A stretch of 64,000 nucleotides of DNA. Source: Myxococcales bacterium (GTDB taxonomy: Bacteria > Myxococcota_A > Polyangia > Fen-1088). Both the position numbers and the translations under genes were made by a program. Numbering within the stretch: the stretch's first letter is position 1; each line of letters opens with the position of its first letter. A model generated the notes under the pieces. The model searched no databases. It saw only the letters and a list, made by a program, of their open reading frames with translations, and was not told the origin of the DNA. The DNA is taken from contig JAGTJU010000009.1 of the NCBI GenBank assembly GCA_022184915.1, positions 1-64,000 on the forward strand. Reading direction: 5' to 3'. This document shows, piece by piece, positions 1-7,983 of the stretch.

Positions 1-1146
1 GTGGCGAACGAGGCGATCGCTTTTGGCTACGGCGGCATTGTCGCTGCATCTCGTGCGACGGGTATGGCACCGAGCGTGGTGGGGCGCGGGATCGCCGAAG
101 TACGGGCGATCGAAAACGGGACGGCGAGCCATTTACCGCCAACGCGAAGCCGTCGACCAGGCGCCGGGCGCAAGAAGGCAACCGAGAAGGATCCGAGATT
201 GATTCCGGATCTGAAGAAGCTTGTAGAATCGACGACACGCGGAGATCCCGAGTCGCCGCTTCTGTGGACAGCTCGTAGCCAGCGCAATCTCGTGGAGGCG
301 CTCAAGAAGCAGGGGCACCAAACGAGCATGAAGATGGTCTCAAGACTGCTCAAGGAGCTCGGCTACAGTCTCCAGGCGAATCGCAAGCGGCTTGAGGGCG
401 CGCAGCATCCAGATCGAAACGCTCAGTTTGAGCACATCAACGAGACACTCCGTCGACAGCTCGAAACGAACGAGCCGGCGATCTCTGTGGACACGAAGAA
501 ACGAGAGCTTGTCGGACCGTACAAGAACGGCGGCCGCGAGCTCAGCGGGAAGGAAGATCCGGTCGATGTGAACGTGCACGACTTCGTCGACGACGAAAAG
601 GGACGCGCCACACCGTACGGCATCTACGACCTCCAGAAGAACGAGGCGTGGGTCAGCGTTGGCGTGAGCCACGACACGGGGGAATTCGCGGTGCAGAGCA
701 TCCGCACCTGGTGGAGCGAGATGGGCGCCTCGAGGTATCCAAACGCGACCTCGCTCGTGATCACGGCGGACGGAGGTGGAAGCAACGGCTATAGGCTGCG
801 CCTATGGAAGCTCGAGCTACAAAAGCTCGTCGACGACCTGCGCTTCCCCATCACCGTCTGTCATCTGCCTCCGGGAACGAGCAAGTGGAACAAGATCGAG
901 CACCGCTTGTTTTCCTTCATCACCCAGAACTGGCGCGGAAAGCCTCTGGTCACCCATCAAGTCATCGTCAATCTAATCGCAGCGACGACGACGACGACCG
1001 GACTGCTCGTGAAGAGCCGAGTCGACAGTCGCACTTACGCCAAGGGTCGCCGCGTCTCGGACAAGGACCTCGCACTCGTGAATCTCGATCCCAACGTCTT
1101 CCACGGCGAGTGGAACTACACCATCCACCCGACCGTACCGACATGA
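1..1146 (+). CDS. ISAzo13-type DDE transposase (5' end outside window)
   Basis: This is the transposase of an ISAzo13-family insertion sequence (Rhodopirellula-type DDE transposase family). The reading frame is open at the first base and the product begins inside the usual N-terminal helix-turn-helix (GGIVAASRATG), so some 30-40 N-terminal residues are probably missing beyond the window edge. Acidic residues fitting a DDE triad are D164 (SVDTKK), D257 (ITADGGGSNG) and E300 (WNKIEHRLFS). The protein ends normally with a stop codon and no frameshift is visible. It lies next to a broken IS91-type transposase, so the left end of the window is an insertion site for mobile DNA. The family assignment is firm. 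Whether the copy is active cannot be judged without its left end. Confidence 0.88.
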   Translation: MANEAIAFGYGGIVAASRATGMAPSVVGRGIAEVRAIENGTASHLPPTRSRRPGAGRKKATEKDPRLIPDLKKLVESTTRGDPESPLLWTARSQRNLVEALKKQGHQTSMKMVSRLLKELGYSLQANRKRLEGAQHPDRNAQFEHINETLRRQLETNEPAISVDTKKRELVGPYKNGGRELSGKEDPVDVNVHDFVDDEKGRATPYGIYDLQKNEAWVSVGVSHDTGEFAVQSIRTWWSEMGASRYPNATSLVITADGGGSNGYRLRLWKLELQKLVDDLRFPITVCHLPPGTSKWNKIEHRLFSFITQNWRGKPLVTHQVIVNLIAATTTTTGLLVKSRVDSRTYAKGRRVSDKDLALVNLDPNVFHGEWNYTIHPTVPT

Positions 1147-1232
1147 CGAGACGATCGACTTTTTTCGCGGCAGCCCCTAACGTAAGCCGCCTTGCGTCCT
1201 TAGCCTTACTGCCGGGCGAAAACAAGGACCCC
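1..1232 (+). mobile_element. ISAzo13-type insertion sequence, right part
   Basis: The transposase gene is followed by about 85 non-coding bases ending in a stretch (about 1206-1232) whose reverse complement starts GGGGTCCTTGTTTTCGCC. This looks like an insertion-sequence terminal repeat, but the matching left end is outside the window, so neither the inverted repeat nor a target duplication can be confirmed. Confidence 0.45.
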
Positions 1233-1330
1233 GCGAGAATCAAGCCATATTGAATCAGTATTTCACAATACATTTGCATGGCGCAGTCAGATCTCCTCCC
1301 CTCCAGCCCCCCTCCGCTCGTTGAAGAACC

Positions 1331-2834
1331 TCAAGCCGGCCACAGATCCGAATCACATCCCGTTTCGCCCGTGCCTCCGGGCGGTCCCCTCGCCGGTGAC
1401 CACCTGGGCACCTCCGCTGACAGGCCCTTGTAGGCCAGGATCTTCTCGATAGCCCCTCGCTCTTGCACAGGGCCCAGCACCTTCATCGGCCCCGCGCAGC
1501 GCGGGCACACCAGCACCTCGTGAGCGAACACGCGCCGCATGAGCTCGGCCCAACTCATCGCCGCTGCGTCGTCTCGCCTTTGCGGCTCCGTAACGTGGTC
1601 CTCGCCCCCATCACCTTCGCCCTCGCGCTTGCCACACCCTCGTCGCGCCTTGCGCCCTGCCCCTCCCGGCACGATGCGGGCCCGATCCGCCGCCGCAGGC
1701 GCGAACACACCGTGGTAGCGAACCAGGTGGGCGCGCGGACGTGGCACCAACGCCACCAGCTTCTCAATGAACTCCTCGGCCGTAAACGCAACGTGCGTGG
1801 TGCCGTCGCGCCACGGCCGTTTGAGCCTGACGGCCACACGCCCGTCGGGTAACTCCGAAAGCCTATCTTCGCTCAGCGGTGGCCTGGCGATGTAGCGAAT
1901 CAGCCGCTCCAGGCCATCCCTGTCGTTGGCTGCGATGCGCGTGCTGGCGTGCAGGTTGAAGCCCTCGACGAACGCGCACTGCTTCCCCAACACGTAGGGT
2001 TCCCACGACGCGATCGGATCGTTGCCGAGCCGCATGACCGCTTGTCCTCGGCGCCTTCCCGTGGCGATGAGGGCTTTGACCGAAGCGCCTGCGATCACGG
2101 AGAGCGCCTCGGCGTCGTCAGCGTCTCGTCCCTCTGACGAGGCAAGCGCCCGTGTCACACCCTCCCAGATCCGCGCGGTCACCTCGGCCACCTCCTCATC
2201 GCGCGGAGGTGGCGTGGCGAAGAACGCGGGCCGACCGGGCGTGTCGACACGGAACACGCCGTCGGTCACTACGGAATGAAAGTGAACGTTCAGCGCAAGG
2301 CCGGAGCCGAAGCGCTGGATCACCGTCACGGCGCCCAATGCGAGTCCCCCCCCGCACCCCGGCCTTGCGCGCACGCTTTCGGTACCACCGGCTCACCTCG
2401 CGCAGAAAGACCCTCAGCACCACGCTGGCCAGGTGTGGCTCGCGCGCCATGCGGTAGCGAAGCGCGTGCGGCACCGTCAGCACCCACTGGCGCGCTGGGA
2501 CCGCCGGAAACACGTTGTCCACCACGTGCGCGGCCGTCTCGCCCATGCGTCGCCCAAGGCAGCTGGGGCAAAAGCCTCTTCGTTTGCACGAAAATGCCAC
2601 CACCCGCGTCTCGGCGCAGGCTTCGCAACGAACGTTGACGAAACCCTTGCCCAGAATCCCGCAACCCAGATACGCCTCGAACTCCGCCGCCACGAAGGCG
2701 GGCAGAAAACCACCCTCGCCTTGTAGGTTGTCGCGGAACGTGAGCCAGGTGTCCTGCACCAGGCGGTAGAGCTGCGTTGTTTCAGGCTCGCGGCGTCGAT
2801 ACCCGGAGACCTTCCCTGCGGCTCTGTCGACCAC
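1331..2834 (-). pseudogene. IS91-type (HUH/Y2) transposase, frameshifted
   Basis: This is a rolling-circle transposase of the IS91 type split over two frames. The 5' part (from 2834) carries the N-terminal zinc-binding domain, with Cys pairs in VRCEACAETR and GFCPSCLGRR. The 3' part (to 1331) carries the HUH motif (NVHFHSVV), a candidate catalytic Tyr (LIRYIARPP) and a C-terminal CPRCAGPMKVL segment. The frames meet at a run of eight C on the + strand (2346-2353). Removing one base of that run restores a continuous frame reading RGG-LALGAVTVIQRF, as expected for the family, giving about 500 residues. The copy is therefore inactive, expressed by slippage, or affected by a homopolymer sequencing error. 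No flanking IS91 origin or terminus could be recognised. Confidence 0.85.
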
Positions 2835-2998
2835 CCGGGCTTATCGCGCCGGTAGACGTGTTCGTTGTGCGTTTCGGACCTGCGCTGCCAAAGACCGTCG
2901 CTTCGGCTCTGCGGCTCACAGGGATCGGAATTCGCGGAGTAGGTCGTCGACTGTGTGAGAGCGGCGCTTTGCAGCCGGGGCCCCGGCCGTGCATGCGA

Positions 2999-3592
2999 TC
3001 AATCCTGCGAAAGCTCCCAGGCGTGCGGCAGTGCCGCCTCGCCACGACCAGAAATAACCTGTTCCCCCGCGGCCGCATCGTCTGCTGGATCGGCTTCGCT
3101 TGGGGCCTCGGGTGTCAGCACGCCGAAAGCGCCCGGCAGCCCCACGCTGCCCTTCGGCTCGATTCGCCAATCGCTTCGGCTGAAGAAGGCAAGCTTCTGC
3201 CGGCCCAGGGTGACCTCGAGGCACAGCTCGAAAGGAGCCGGCGCCTCACCCTGGCAGGACCAGGTGCGAAGCGCGAGCTGTACACGGCGGCGCGCTTGCG
3301 GGAAATCCGCCGTCATGAGGTCGCCCTCCAGGGTCCATGTGAACCGGTCGGCCACCACCCGCCAATGGGACATCGCTTGTGCCAGCCCCAACCGTCGCCG
3401 TTCGGTCTCGAACACCACGAACTGGCGCACCATATCGCGCGTGTCCCGTGGCATGCGTTCGATCCAGACCTGGTTCAGCACGGACCGCACCGGGCGCTCA
3501 CGTCCGCGCTCTTCGTCCGTAGACATGCGCCACACGGCCAGCGCCCCGAGCCCGACCACCACCGCCCCGCCCACACGCCTTCGTCTGACCAT
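2999..3592 (-). CDS. Conserved hypothetical protein with N-terminal membrane anchor
   Basis: A 197-residue protein. It starts with a basic stretch and a short hydrophobic segment (VGGAVVVGLGALAVW), suggesting a membrane anchor. A soluble part rich in Trp and Arg follows (LNQVWIERMPRD, FELCLEVTLGR, SDWRIEP), with an acidic, Ala-rich C-terminal tail. I recall similar short proteins in myxobacterial genomes but no defined family or function. The codon pattern is consistent with real coding sequence, and the longer open frame on the opposite strand lacks recognisable protein features. It stands alone between the IS91-type copy and the divergent Nudix gene. Confidence 0.6.
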   Translation of the reverse strand: MVRRRRVGGAVVVGLGALAVWRMSTDEERGRERPVRSVLNQVWIERMPRDTRDMVRQFVVFETERRRLGLAQAMSHWRVVADRFTWTLEGDLMTADFPQARRRVQLALRTWSCQGEAPAPFELCLEVTLGRQKLAFFSRSDWRIEPKGSVGLPGAFGVLTPEAPSEADPADDAAAGEQVISGRGEAALPHAWELSQD

Positions 3593-3679
3593 GCTTAAAA
3601 GCCTAGCAGGGCGCCTCTTTGACCGTGAGGGGCGGATGCCTCTTGATTACGGCGGCCCGGCGCAGGAAAACCGCTCGCC

Positions 3680-4264
3680 ATGAGCCGCCCCCCAGAGCCC
3701 CCCGCGCCCGAGACGCAGGAAAACCCGTGGACGACCCGCAAAGTCGAGACGCGCTACGAAAATCCCTGGATCCGCGTAGAGCACCACGATGTGCTCACAC
3801 CGGCAGGCACCTCTGGGATCTACGGGACCGTGCGCTTCAAGAATGTCGCCGTGGGGGTGGTGCCGCTCGATGGTGAGGGAAACACCTGGCTGGTGGGTCA
3901 GTTTCGTTATCCCCTCGGCCGCTATAGCTGGGAGATTCCGGAAGGCGGTGCGCCCGCGGGGGAGACGCTCGAGCAGGCGGCCGCGCGCGAGCTGCAGGAA
4001 GAGGTAGGCCTGGGTGCACGAAGATGGCGCAAGATCTTGGAGATGGATCTTTCCAACTCGGTCACGGATGAACGCGCGGTGATTTTTTTGGCCCAGGACT
4101 TGTTCGAGACCCAGGCCGCGCCGGAGGAGACGGAGAAACTGTGCCTGCGCAAGGTGCCCTTCGAAACCTTCTTCGAAGAGGTCTTGGCGGGTGCACATCG
4201 CGATAGCCTGACCGTGGCCGCAGCCCTGCGGGTGAAGCTGCTGATGCTGCAAGGCGCGCTTTAG
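3680..4264 (+). CDS. Nudix hydrolase, ADP-ribose pyrophosphatase type
   Basis: A 194-residue Nudix protein. The Nudix box (GX5EX7REUXEEXGU) is complete at about residues 89-113, with the core AAARELQEEVGLGA, so Mg2+-dependent pyrophosphohydrolase activity is expected. The N-terminal half (NPWIRVEHHDVLTPAG, VAVGVVPLDGEGN, FRYPLGRYSWEIPEGG) resembles the ADP-ribose/nucleoside-diphosphate-sugar branch, whose products cleave ADP-ribose to AMP and ribose 5-phosphate. The exact substrate is inference. No signal peptide is visible, so it should be cytoplasmic. The chosen ATG is preceded by a weak AGGA about 12 bases upstream. It is transcribed away from the hypothetical gene to its left. Confidence 0.9.
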   Translation: MSRPPEPPAPETQENPWTTRKVETRYENPWIRVEHHDVLTPAGTSGIYGTVRFKNVAVGVVPLDGEGNTWLVGQFRYPLGRYSWEIPEGGAPAGETLEQAAARELQEEVGLGARRWRKILEMDLSNSVTDERAVIFLAQDLFETQAAPEETEKLCLRKVPFETFFEEVLAGAHRDSLTVAAALRVKLLMLQGAL

Positions 4265-4340
4265 CGAAGAGACGCCCTCGAACGGAACGTCACGTCGGGC
4301 GCGGCCGTTCTCGCCGACGGTGGCACCCCATGTGCACGTC

Positions 4341-4361
4341 CCTCTCCCCAAAAGGGAGGGG
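4341..4361 (+). promoter_or_regulatory. Hairpin enclosing the Shine-Dalgarno sequence of the next gene
   Basis: CCTCTCCC and GGGAGGGG can pair over 8 bp (one G-U) around a 5-base loop. The right arm holds the GGGAGGG that lies 6 bases before the ATG at 4367. If formed in the mRNA it would hide the ribosome binding site. Formation in vivo is inference. Confidence 0.4.
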
Positions 4362-4366
4362 CGTCG

Positions 4367-5038
4367 ATGCTATCGAGACTCATGGGAATCAGCGCGCGAC
4401 CACAGTTGGTGCTTGCGGTGGCGCTGGGGTTTGCGGCAGGTGCGTGTGCGGCGCAGAAGGAAGAGTTCCGCCCGGCCGAAAAGGCCACGGCCATTTCGCC
4501 GCAAGGTTATACGGCCGCCGAGTACGATCTGAAGGCGCGCCAAGGGGGCGATCTGGGAGAGGCCAAGGTATGGTCCAATGGTGCCAAACAGGTCGAGGTG
4601 AGAGGTGACGATCGCACCGTCGTGCACGTGGGCTTCACCTTCGAGAACAACGGGGACACCCCCTTGAAGCTGCAGCTCGATCGAACCAGAGCGGACGTGG
4701 GTTTGAAAAACGAGGGCGGCTCGGTGACGAACCTGCATGCCGCCCAGGTCGAGGGAGACGTTGAAGTGAGCCCCGGCCAGGAGCGTCAGGTGGCGCTTTA
4801 CTTCGTGCTGCCGCAAAAGGTCGCGCCGAACGACATCAACGCGTTTCGGGTGCGCTGGACGTTGGCCAACGGCACGAAGTACTTCAGCCAAAGTACGCCC
4901 TTCGTGGAGAAACCGGAGCCGCGGGGGCCGCGCTACTACTATTCGCCGTTTTACGACCCGTTTTTCCATAACCGCTTCGTGGGCCCCGGGGCGTTCTCGT
5001 TTCACGGGTACCCCTATTCCTACCCGTGGTACTTCTGA
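4367..5038 (+). CDS. Secreted putative lipoprotein, function unknown
   Basis: A 223-residue protein with an N-terminal signal (LVLAVALGFAAGAC) ending in a plausible lipobox Cys. The middle reads as one beta-sandwich-like domain (VHVGFTFENNGDTPLKLQLDRTR spans it; later VSPGQERQVALYFVLP, FRVRWTLANG) of the kind that describes extracellular immunoglobulin-like folds. The last 35 residues are extremely rich in Tyr, Phe and Pro (RYYYSPFYDPFFHNR, YPYSYPWYF), an unusual aromatic tail that could mediate surface association. The start at 4367 is backed by GGGAGGG; a second ATG lies at 4382. No family name could be assigned. Confidence 0.75.
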   Translation: MLSRLMGISARPQLVLAVALGFAAGACAAQKEEFRPAEKATAISPQGYTAAEYDLKARQGGDLGEAKVWSNGAKQVEVRGDDRTVVHVGFTFENNGDTPLKLQLDRTRADVGLKNEGGSVTNLHAAQVEGDVEVSPGQERQVALYFVLPQKVAPNDINAFRVRWTLANGTKYFSQSTPFVEKPEPRGPRYYYSPFYDPFFHNRFVGPGAFSFHGYPYSYPWYF

Positions 5039-5098
5039 ACACGCGTCACAGACGCCAAGCCACGGCACGTTTGAAGCGCGAGAAGCATCGAAGCGCTA

Positions 5099-6295
5099 TT
5101 GATCCCCGTGTCATCCCCTTTGGCCTCTTTCCACCTCGACCTCGAAGGCATCGGCTTCGACCAGGGCGCGTCGGTGCTCTTGCGGCGCGCCTTGTCCCAG
5201 CTTCCGCCGGGACGGCCTTTGCGGGTGCGGGGAGGGTCTGCCGGCTTCGGCGACGCACTGCAGGCTTGGGGCCGCGCCCGTGGGCTCGCGGTGCAGCTCG
5301 ACGCTGACGGACACGCCGAGCTGGCAGGGCAGCCCACGAGCGGCGGCGGTGCTTCCGGTGATGCCCTCACCGACGACGCCGTGTTGGAGACACCACCAAG
5401 CACCTGGGGCCTGGCGGCCCGCGGCGCGCGGGTCGAGGGGGGAGGTCCCTCCTTCGATTTTCCTCTGGCGACCAAACAGGAGGTGTGGAGCGACGAGGCG
5501 GCCTGCCTTTACCGTCAGGGCGCGTCGGCACAGTGGGATCCCGAAAGCGCCATCCCCTGGCTGACCCCGCGCACCCACCCCGACGAGGTGGAAGACGCGG
5601 TGGTGGCGATCATGACGTACTTGGTGGAGAGCGAGACCGCCGCGCTCGTGGTGCCCGCCCGCTTCGCGAGCCAGGTGCACCCCTACTTTCGCGAGGTCAT
5701 GCAGGTGCTGGCCCTGCAGGCCGCGGACGAGGCCCGACACATGGAGGTGTTCGCCCGCCGGGCCCGGCTTTACGGGTGGCCGCTCGGCACTTCGACCGTG
5801 AGCGCACAGCTCTCGCTCAAAACCTTGGTGGAAGAGCCGGATTTTGCGCTTGCCTCGTTTTTGCTCGCGGTGCTGGGCGAGGGCAACCTGCTGGCCCTGC
5901 TGCGCTTCCTGGCACTTCATGGTCCCGACGCCGTCTGTCAGCGTGTGGCGCATCTGGCGGCCCAAGACGAAGCGCGCCATGTGGCCTTCGGGCTCTCGCA
6001 CCTGGGACGGCAGCTCGCCCACGATCCAGGCCTGCAGGAACGGCTTGCCCACGCGGTCGAGCGGCGGCACGAGGCGCTCGCAGAAACCACCCCGCTCGAT
6101 GAAGGGCTGTTCGATGCGCTGGTGGTGATCGCGGCGGGCTCGGTGTCGCCGCAGGCCATCGCCCACGGCTACGACGCCGTCGTGAGCCTCATCGCAGAGA
6201 TGGATCGGGGCCGGCGCCTGCGCCTGCGGCGCCTCGGGTTTTCACCCAGGGAGGCCGCCGCCCTGTCGGCGCTGCACACCCGGAACCTGATGTAG
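5099..6295 (+). CDS. Ferritin-like di-iron protein with N-terminal TusA-like segment
   Basis: A 398-residue protein. Residues about 10-75 (LDLEGIGFDQGASVLLRRAL ... LPPGRPLRVRGGSAGF) resemble a TusA/SirA-like alpha-beta domain but lack an obvious catalytic CPxP. Residues about 160-390 form a helical ferritin-like domain. Its two DEARH motifs (210-214 and 290-294) and carboxylates in the preceding helices (VESETAAL, LGEGNLLAL) make a complete set of di-iron ligands (E, ExxH, E, ExxH). Proteins of this type are oxygenases or oxidases such as the p-aminobenzoate N-oxygenase group; the substrate here is unknown. It probably starts with TTG at 5099 or GTG at 5108, since no ATG fits. It lies downstream of, and may be cotranscribed with, the secreted protein at 4367. 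Confidence 0.78.
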   Translation: MIPVSSPLASFHLDLEGIGFDQGASVLLRRALSQLPPGRPLRVRGGSAGFGDALQAWGRARGLAVQLDADGHAELAGQPTSGGGASGDALTDDAVLETPPSTWGLAARGARVEGGGPSFDFPLATKQEVWSDEAACLYRQGASAQWDPESAIPWLTPRTHPDEVEDAVVAIMTYLVESETAALVVPARFASQVHPYFREVMQVLALQAADEARHMEVFARRARLYGWPLGTSTVSAQLSLKTLVEEPDFALASFLLAVLGEGNLLALLRFLALHGPDAVCQRVAHLAAQDEARHVAFGLSHLGRQLAHDPGLQERLAHAVERRHEALAETTPLDEGLFDALVVIAAGSVSPQAIAHGYDAVVSLIAEMDRGRRLRLRRLGFSPREAAALSALHTRNLM

Positions 6296-6400
6296 CCGTG
6301 TGCGCACACGCCTCCGCGGTGCGTGCGTTTTTCTGCCGCCCGGGCTTTCTGTTTCTGCCGATGGCTGTGTCTACCCCTTCAACAAGGAGACACACGAACC

Positions 6401-7378
6401 ATGCGAACCCCCTCGAGCGTAGCTGGCCCTCTTTTGGGCCTCGTCGCGGCCCTTGGCACCACCGCCTGCCCCGGAGCCGGTGACGAAGCCAGCGATTTCC
6501 GCAAAGCCATCCCCACCGAGGACACCGTGAAGCTGCAGGTGCCCGGCACCGAGGGCCAGGCCCTGCAAGTGGAGGGTGAAGGCAAAACGTCGCGCTTTTA
6601 CAAGCTGACCCGCCACATCAGCCGCGACGTCAACGGCGGTGTGTACCTGGTCCTCGCGTTGGTGCGCGCCGTGGTGGCTCACAGGCCAACCTCCCTCGCC
6701 GACAACACCGCCACGTGGGGGCCCTTTTCGGACGCGCTCGACCCCATCGCCTGGAAAGTGACCGTCACCCGCACCTCGCCCGAGGCGTACGCGTACACCT
6801 TCGAGGGACAGCCCAAGGCAAACCCCGCCGCCCCGTTCGAAACGGTGCTCTCGGGCACGCACCGTCCGCGCCTGGACGCGAACGGCGAGATCGTGGAGGG
6901 CTTCGGTGAGGGGAACTTTTTGCTCGATTTCGAGGCCCGCAACCGGCTGCCCCTGCCCGAGCGTGACGTGGGCTCGGCCGCCGTCACCTACGCGCGGCCA
7001 GGCCTTGCGAGCCCCGTGCAGATCACCGCTACGTTCGTGAAGGTGCGGGACGAGGAACGGCCAGGGCGCCTCGTGGACGTGGACTACGCCTACACCCGCG
7101 AGGTGGGTGGCAGCGGCAAGCTCGTGTTTGCCTGGCGCCCCGATCCGGCCGCGATCACCGACGGCCCGGCTGATCTCTCTGTGACCAGCCTGTGGACCGC
7201 CGCGGGTGCAGGCCGCTCCGATGTGGTGGGCACCAAAGGCACGCTCCCCGCAGGCACGCAGGCCACGGCCAGTGAGTGCTGGGACACGAGCTTTGCCAGC
7301 GTTTACCTCGCCACCAGCTGGGCGCCCGCGATCAACTACGGCACGCCCGATCTCTGCGCGCTGCCCGCGATGCCCTGA
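6401..7378 (+). CDS. Lipoprotein A of caspase module 1
   Basis: A 325-residue predicted lipoprotein. AAGGAGA lies about 10 bases before the ATG, and the signal GPLLGLVAALGTTAC ends at a lipobox Cys. The mature part is clearly related to the gene at 10464: both share an F(R/Q)xA(I/V)P start, a Y(K/R)LT(R/H) segment, a WGPF(S/A)D block followed by D-P, and a tail with SLWTAAGAGRSDVV or its counterpart and a Cys-Trp-Asp near the end. I know no named family for it. It precedes the sigma factor gene by 67 bases that contain a strong hairpin, so it may be the first gene of the module or a separately terminated unit. It probably acts at the cell envelope. Confidence 0.8.
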   Translation: MRTPSSVAGPLLGLVAALGTTACPGAGDEASDFRKAIPTEDTVKLQVPGTEGQALQVEGEGKTSRFYKLTRHISRDVNGGVYLVLALVRAVVAHRPTSLADNTATWGPFSDALDPIAWKVTVTRTSPEAYAYTFEGQPKANPAAPFETVLSGTHRPRLDANGEIVEGFGEGNFLLDFEARNRLPLPERDVGSAAVTYARPGLASPVQITATFVKVRDEERPGRLVDVDYAYTREVGGSGKLVFAWRPDPAAITDGPADLSVTSLWTAAGAGRSDVVGTKGTLPAGTQATASECWDTSFASVYLATSWAPAINYGTPDLCALPAMP

Positions 7379-7390
7379 AGCGCTCGCGTC

Positions 7391-7415
7391 GGGGCCAGGG
7401 TTTGACCTTGGCCCC
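7391..7415 (+). terminator. Strong hairpin between lipoprotein A and sigma factor genes
   Basis: GGGGCCAGGGT and ACCTTGGCCCC pair over 11 bp (one G-U) around a TTG loop. No T-tract follows, so it may be a factor-assisted terminator, an attenuator, or an mRNA processing and stability element separating the two genes. Confidence 0.5.
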
Positions 7416-7445
7416 GTAAGGCGCAACCCTGGAGACGCTTTCACC

Positions 7446-7967
7446 ATGCTGCGCGCGATTGCCGGAGGAAAAACCGAGGCCGACCCACGGGAGCCGCTCA
7501 GCACCCTCTACGCCAAGTACGGGGGCGCCGTCTTCGGGCGCTGCGTGTATATCCTGAGGGACAATGCGAAGGCAGAGGACGCCATGCAGGATGTGTTTGC
7601 CAAGGCGCTCGAGAACTTTGGCGGCTTTCGCGCCGAGGCCTCACCGCTCACGTGGCTCATGCAGATCGCGACCCATCACTGCCTGAACGTGCTGCGCAGC
7701 GAACGGGCGGGGTGGAGGGCCCGGTTCCGACGCGAGCAGGTGGCACGCGGTGAAGAGCATGGAGGCCCGCAGGTCTTCGAGGCGCGTGATCTCGTGCGGC
7801 GCCTGCTCGGCCGCTTCGACGCCGAGACCCAGGCGGCGGCCATTCACTACCACGTGGACGAAATGACGCTCGAGGAAGTGGCCACGGCGCTCGGCCGCTC
7901 GATCCCCACCGTGCGCAAGCGTCTCGATGTTTTTGCGGAAGCCCTCCGCAAGGAGCTGGCGGCGTGA
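7446..7967 (+). CDS. ECF-type RNA polymerase sigma factor (module 1)
   Basis: A 173-residue sigma-70-family protein of ECF size. Region 2 is at about residues 15-85 (LYAKYGGAVFGRCVYILRD, AEDAMQDVFAKALENF, SPLTWLMQIATHHCLNVLR). Region 4 is at about 115-170 (ETQAAAIHYHVDEMTLEEVA, ALGRSIPTVRKRLDVF), with the helix-turn-helix clear. The ATG at 7446 has GGAGA 10 bases upstream. The short 16-base gap to the next gene and that gene's single membrane segment suggest a sigma/anti-sigma pair. Region 4 is similar to that of the sigma factor at 53235 (both have a VAIH/AAIH-(Y/H)-x-(V/I)-D-x-M block), so the two modules are paralogous. Confidence 0.9.
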   Translation: MLRAIAGGKTEADPREPLSTLYAKYGGAVFGRCVYILRDNAKAEDAMQDVFAKALENFGGFRAEASPLTWLMQIATHHCLNVLRSERAGWRARFRREQVARGEEHGGPQVFEARDLVRRLLGRFDAETQAAAIHYHVDEMTLEEVATALGRSIPTVRKRLDVFAEALRKELAA

Positions 7968-7983
7968 CGCCCCGGAGGTTGCC

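Noticed and set aside
2777-3598. Long plus-strand open frame opposite the hypothetical gene at 2999
   Set aside because: Arg/Pro/His-rich with no recognisable domain. The minus-strand frame has a membrane segment and a balanced, conserved-looking composition.
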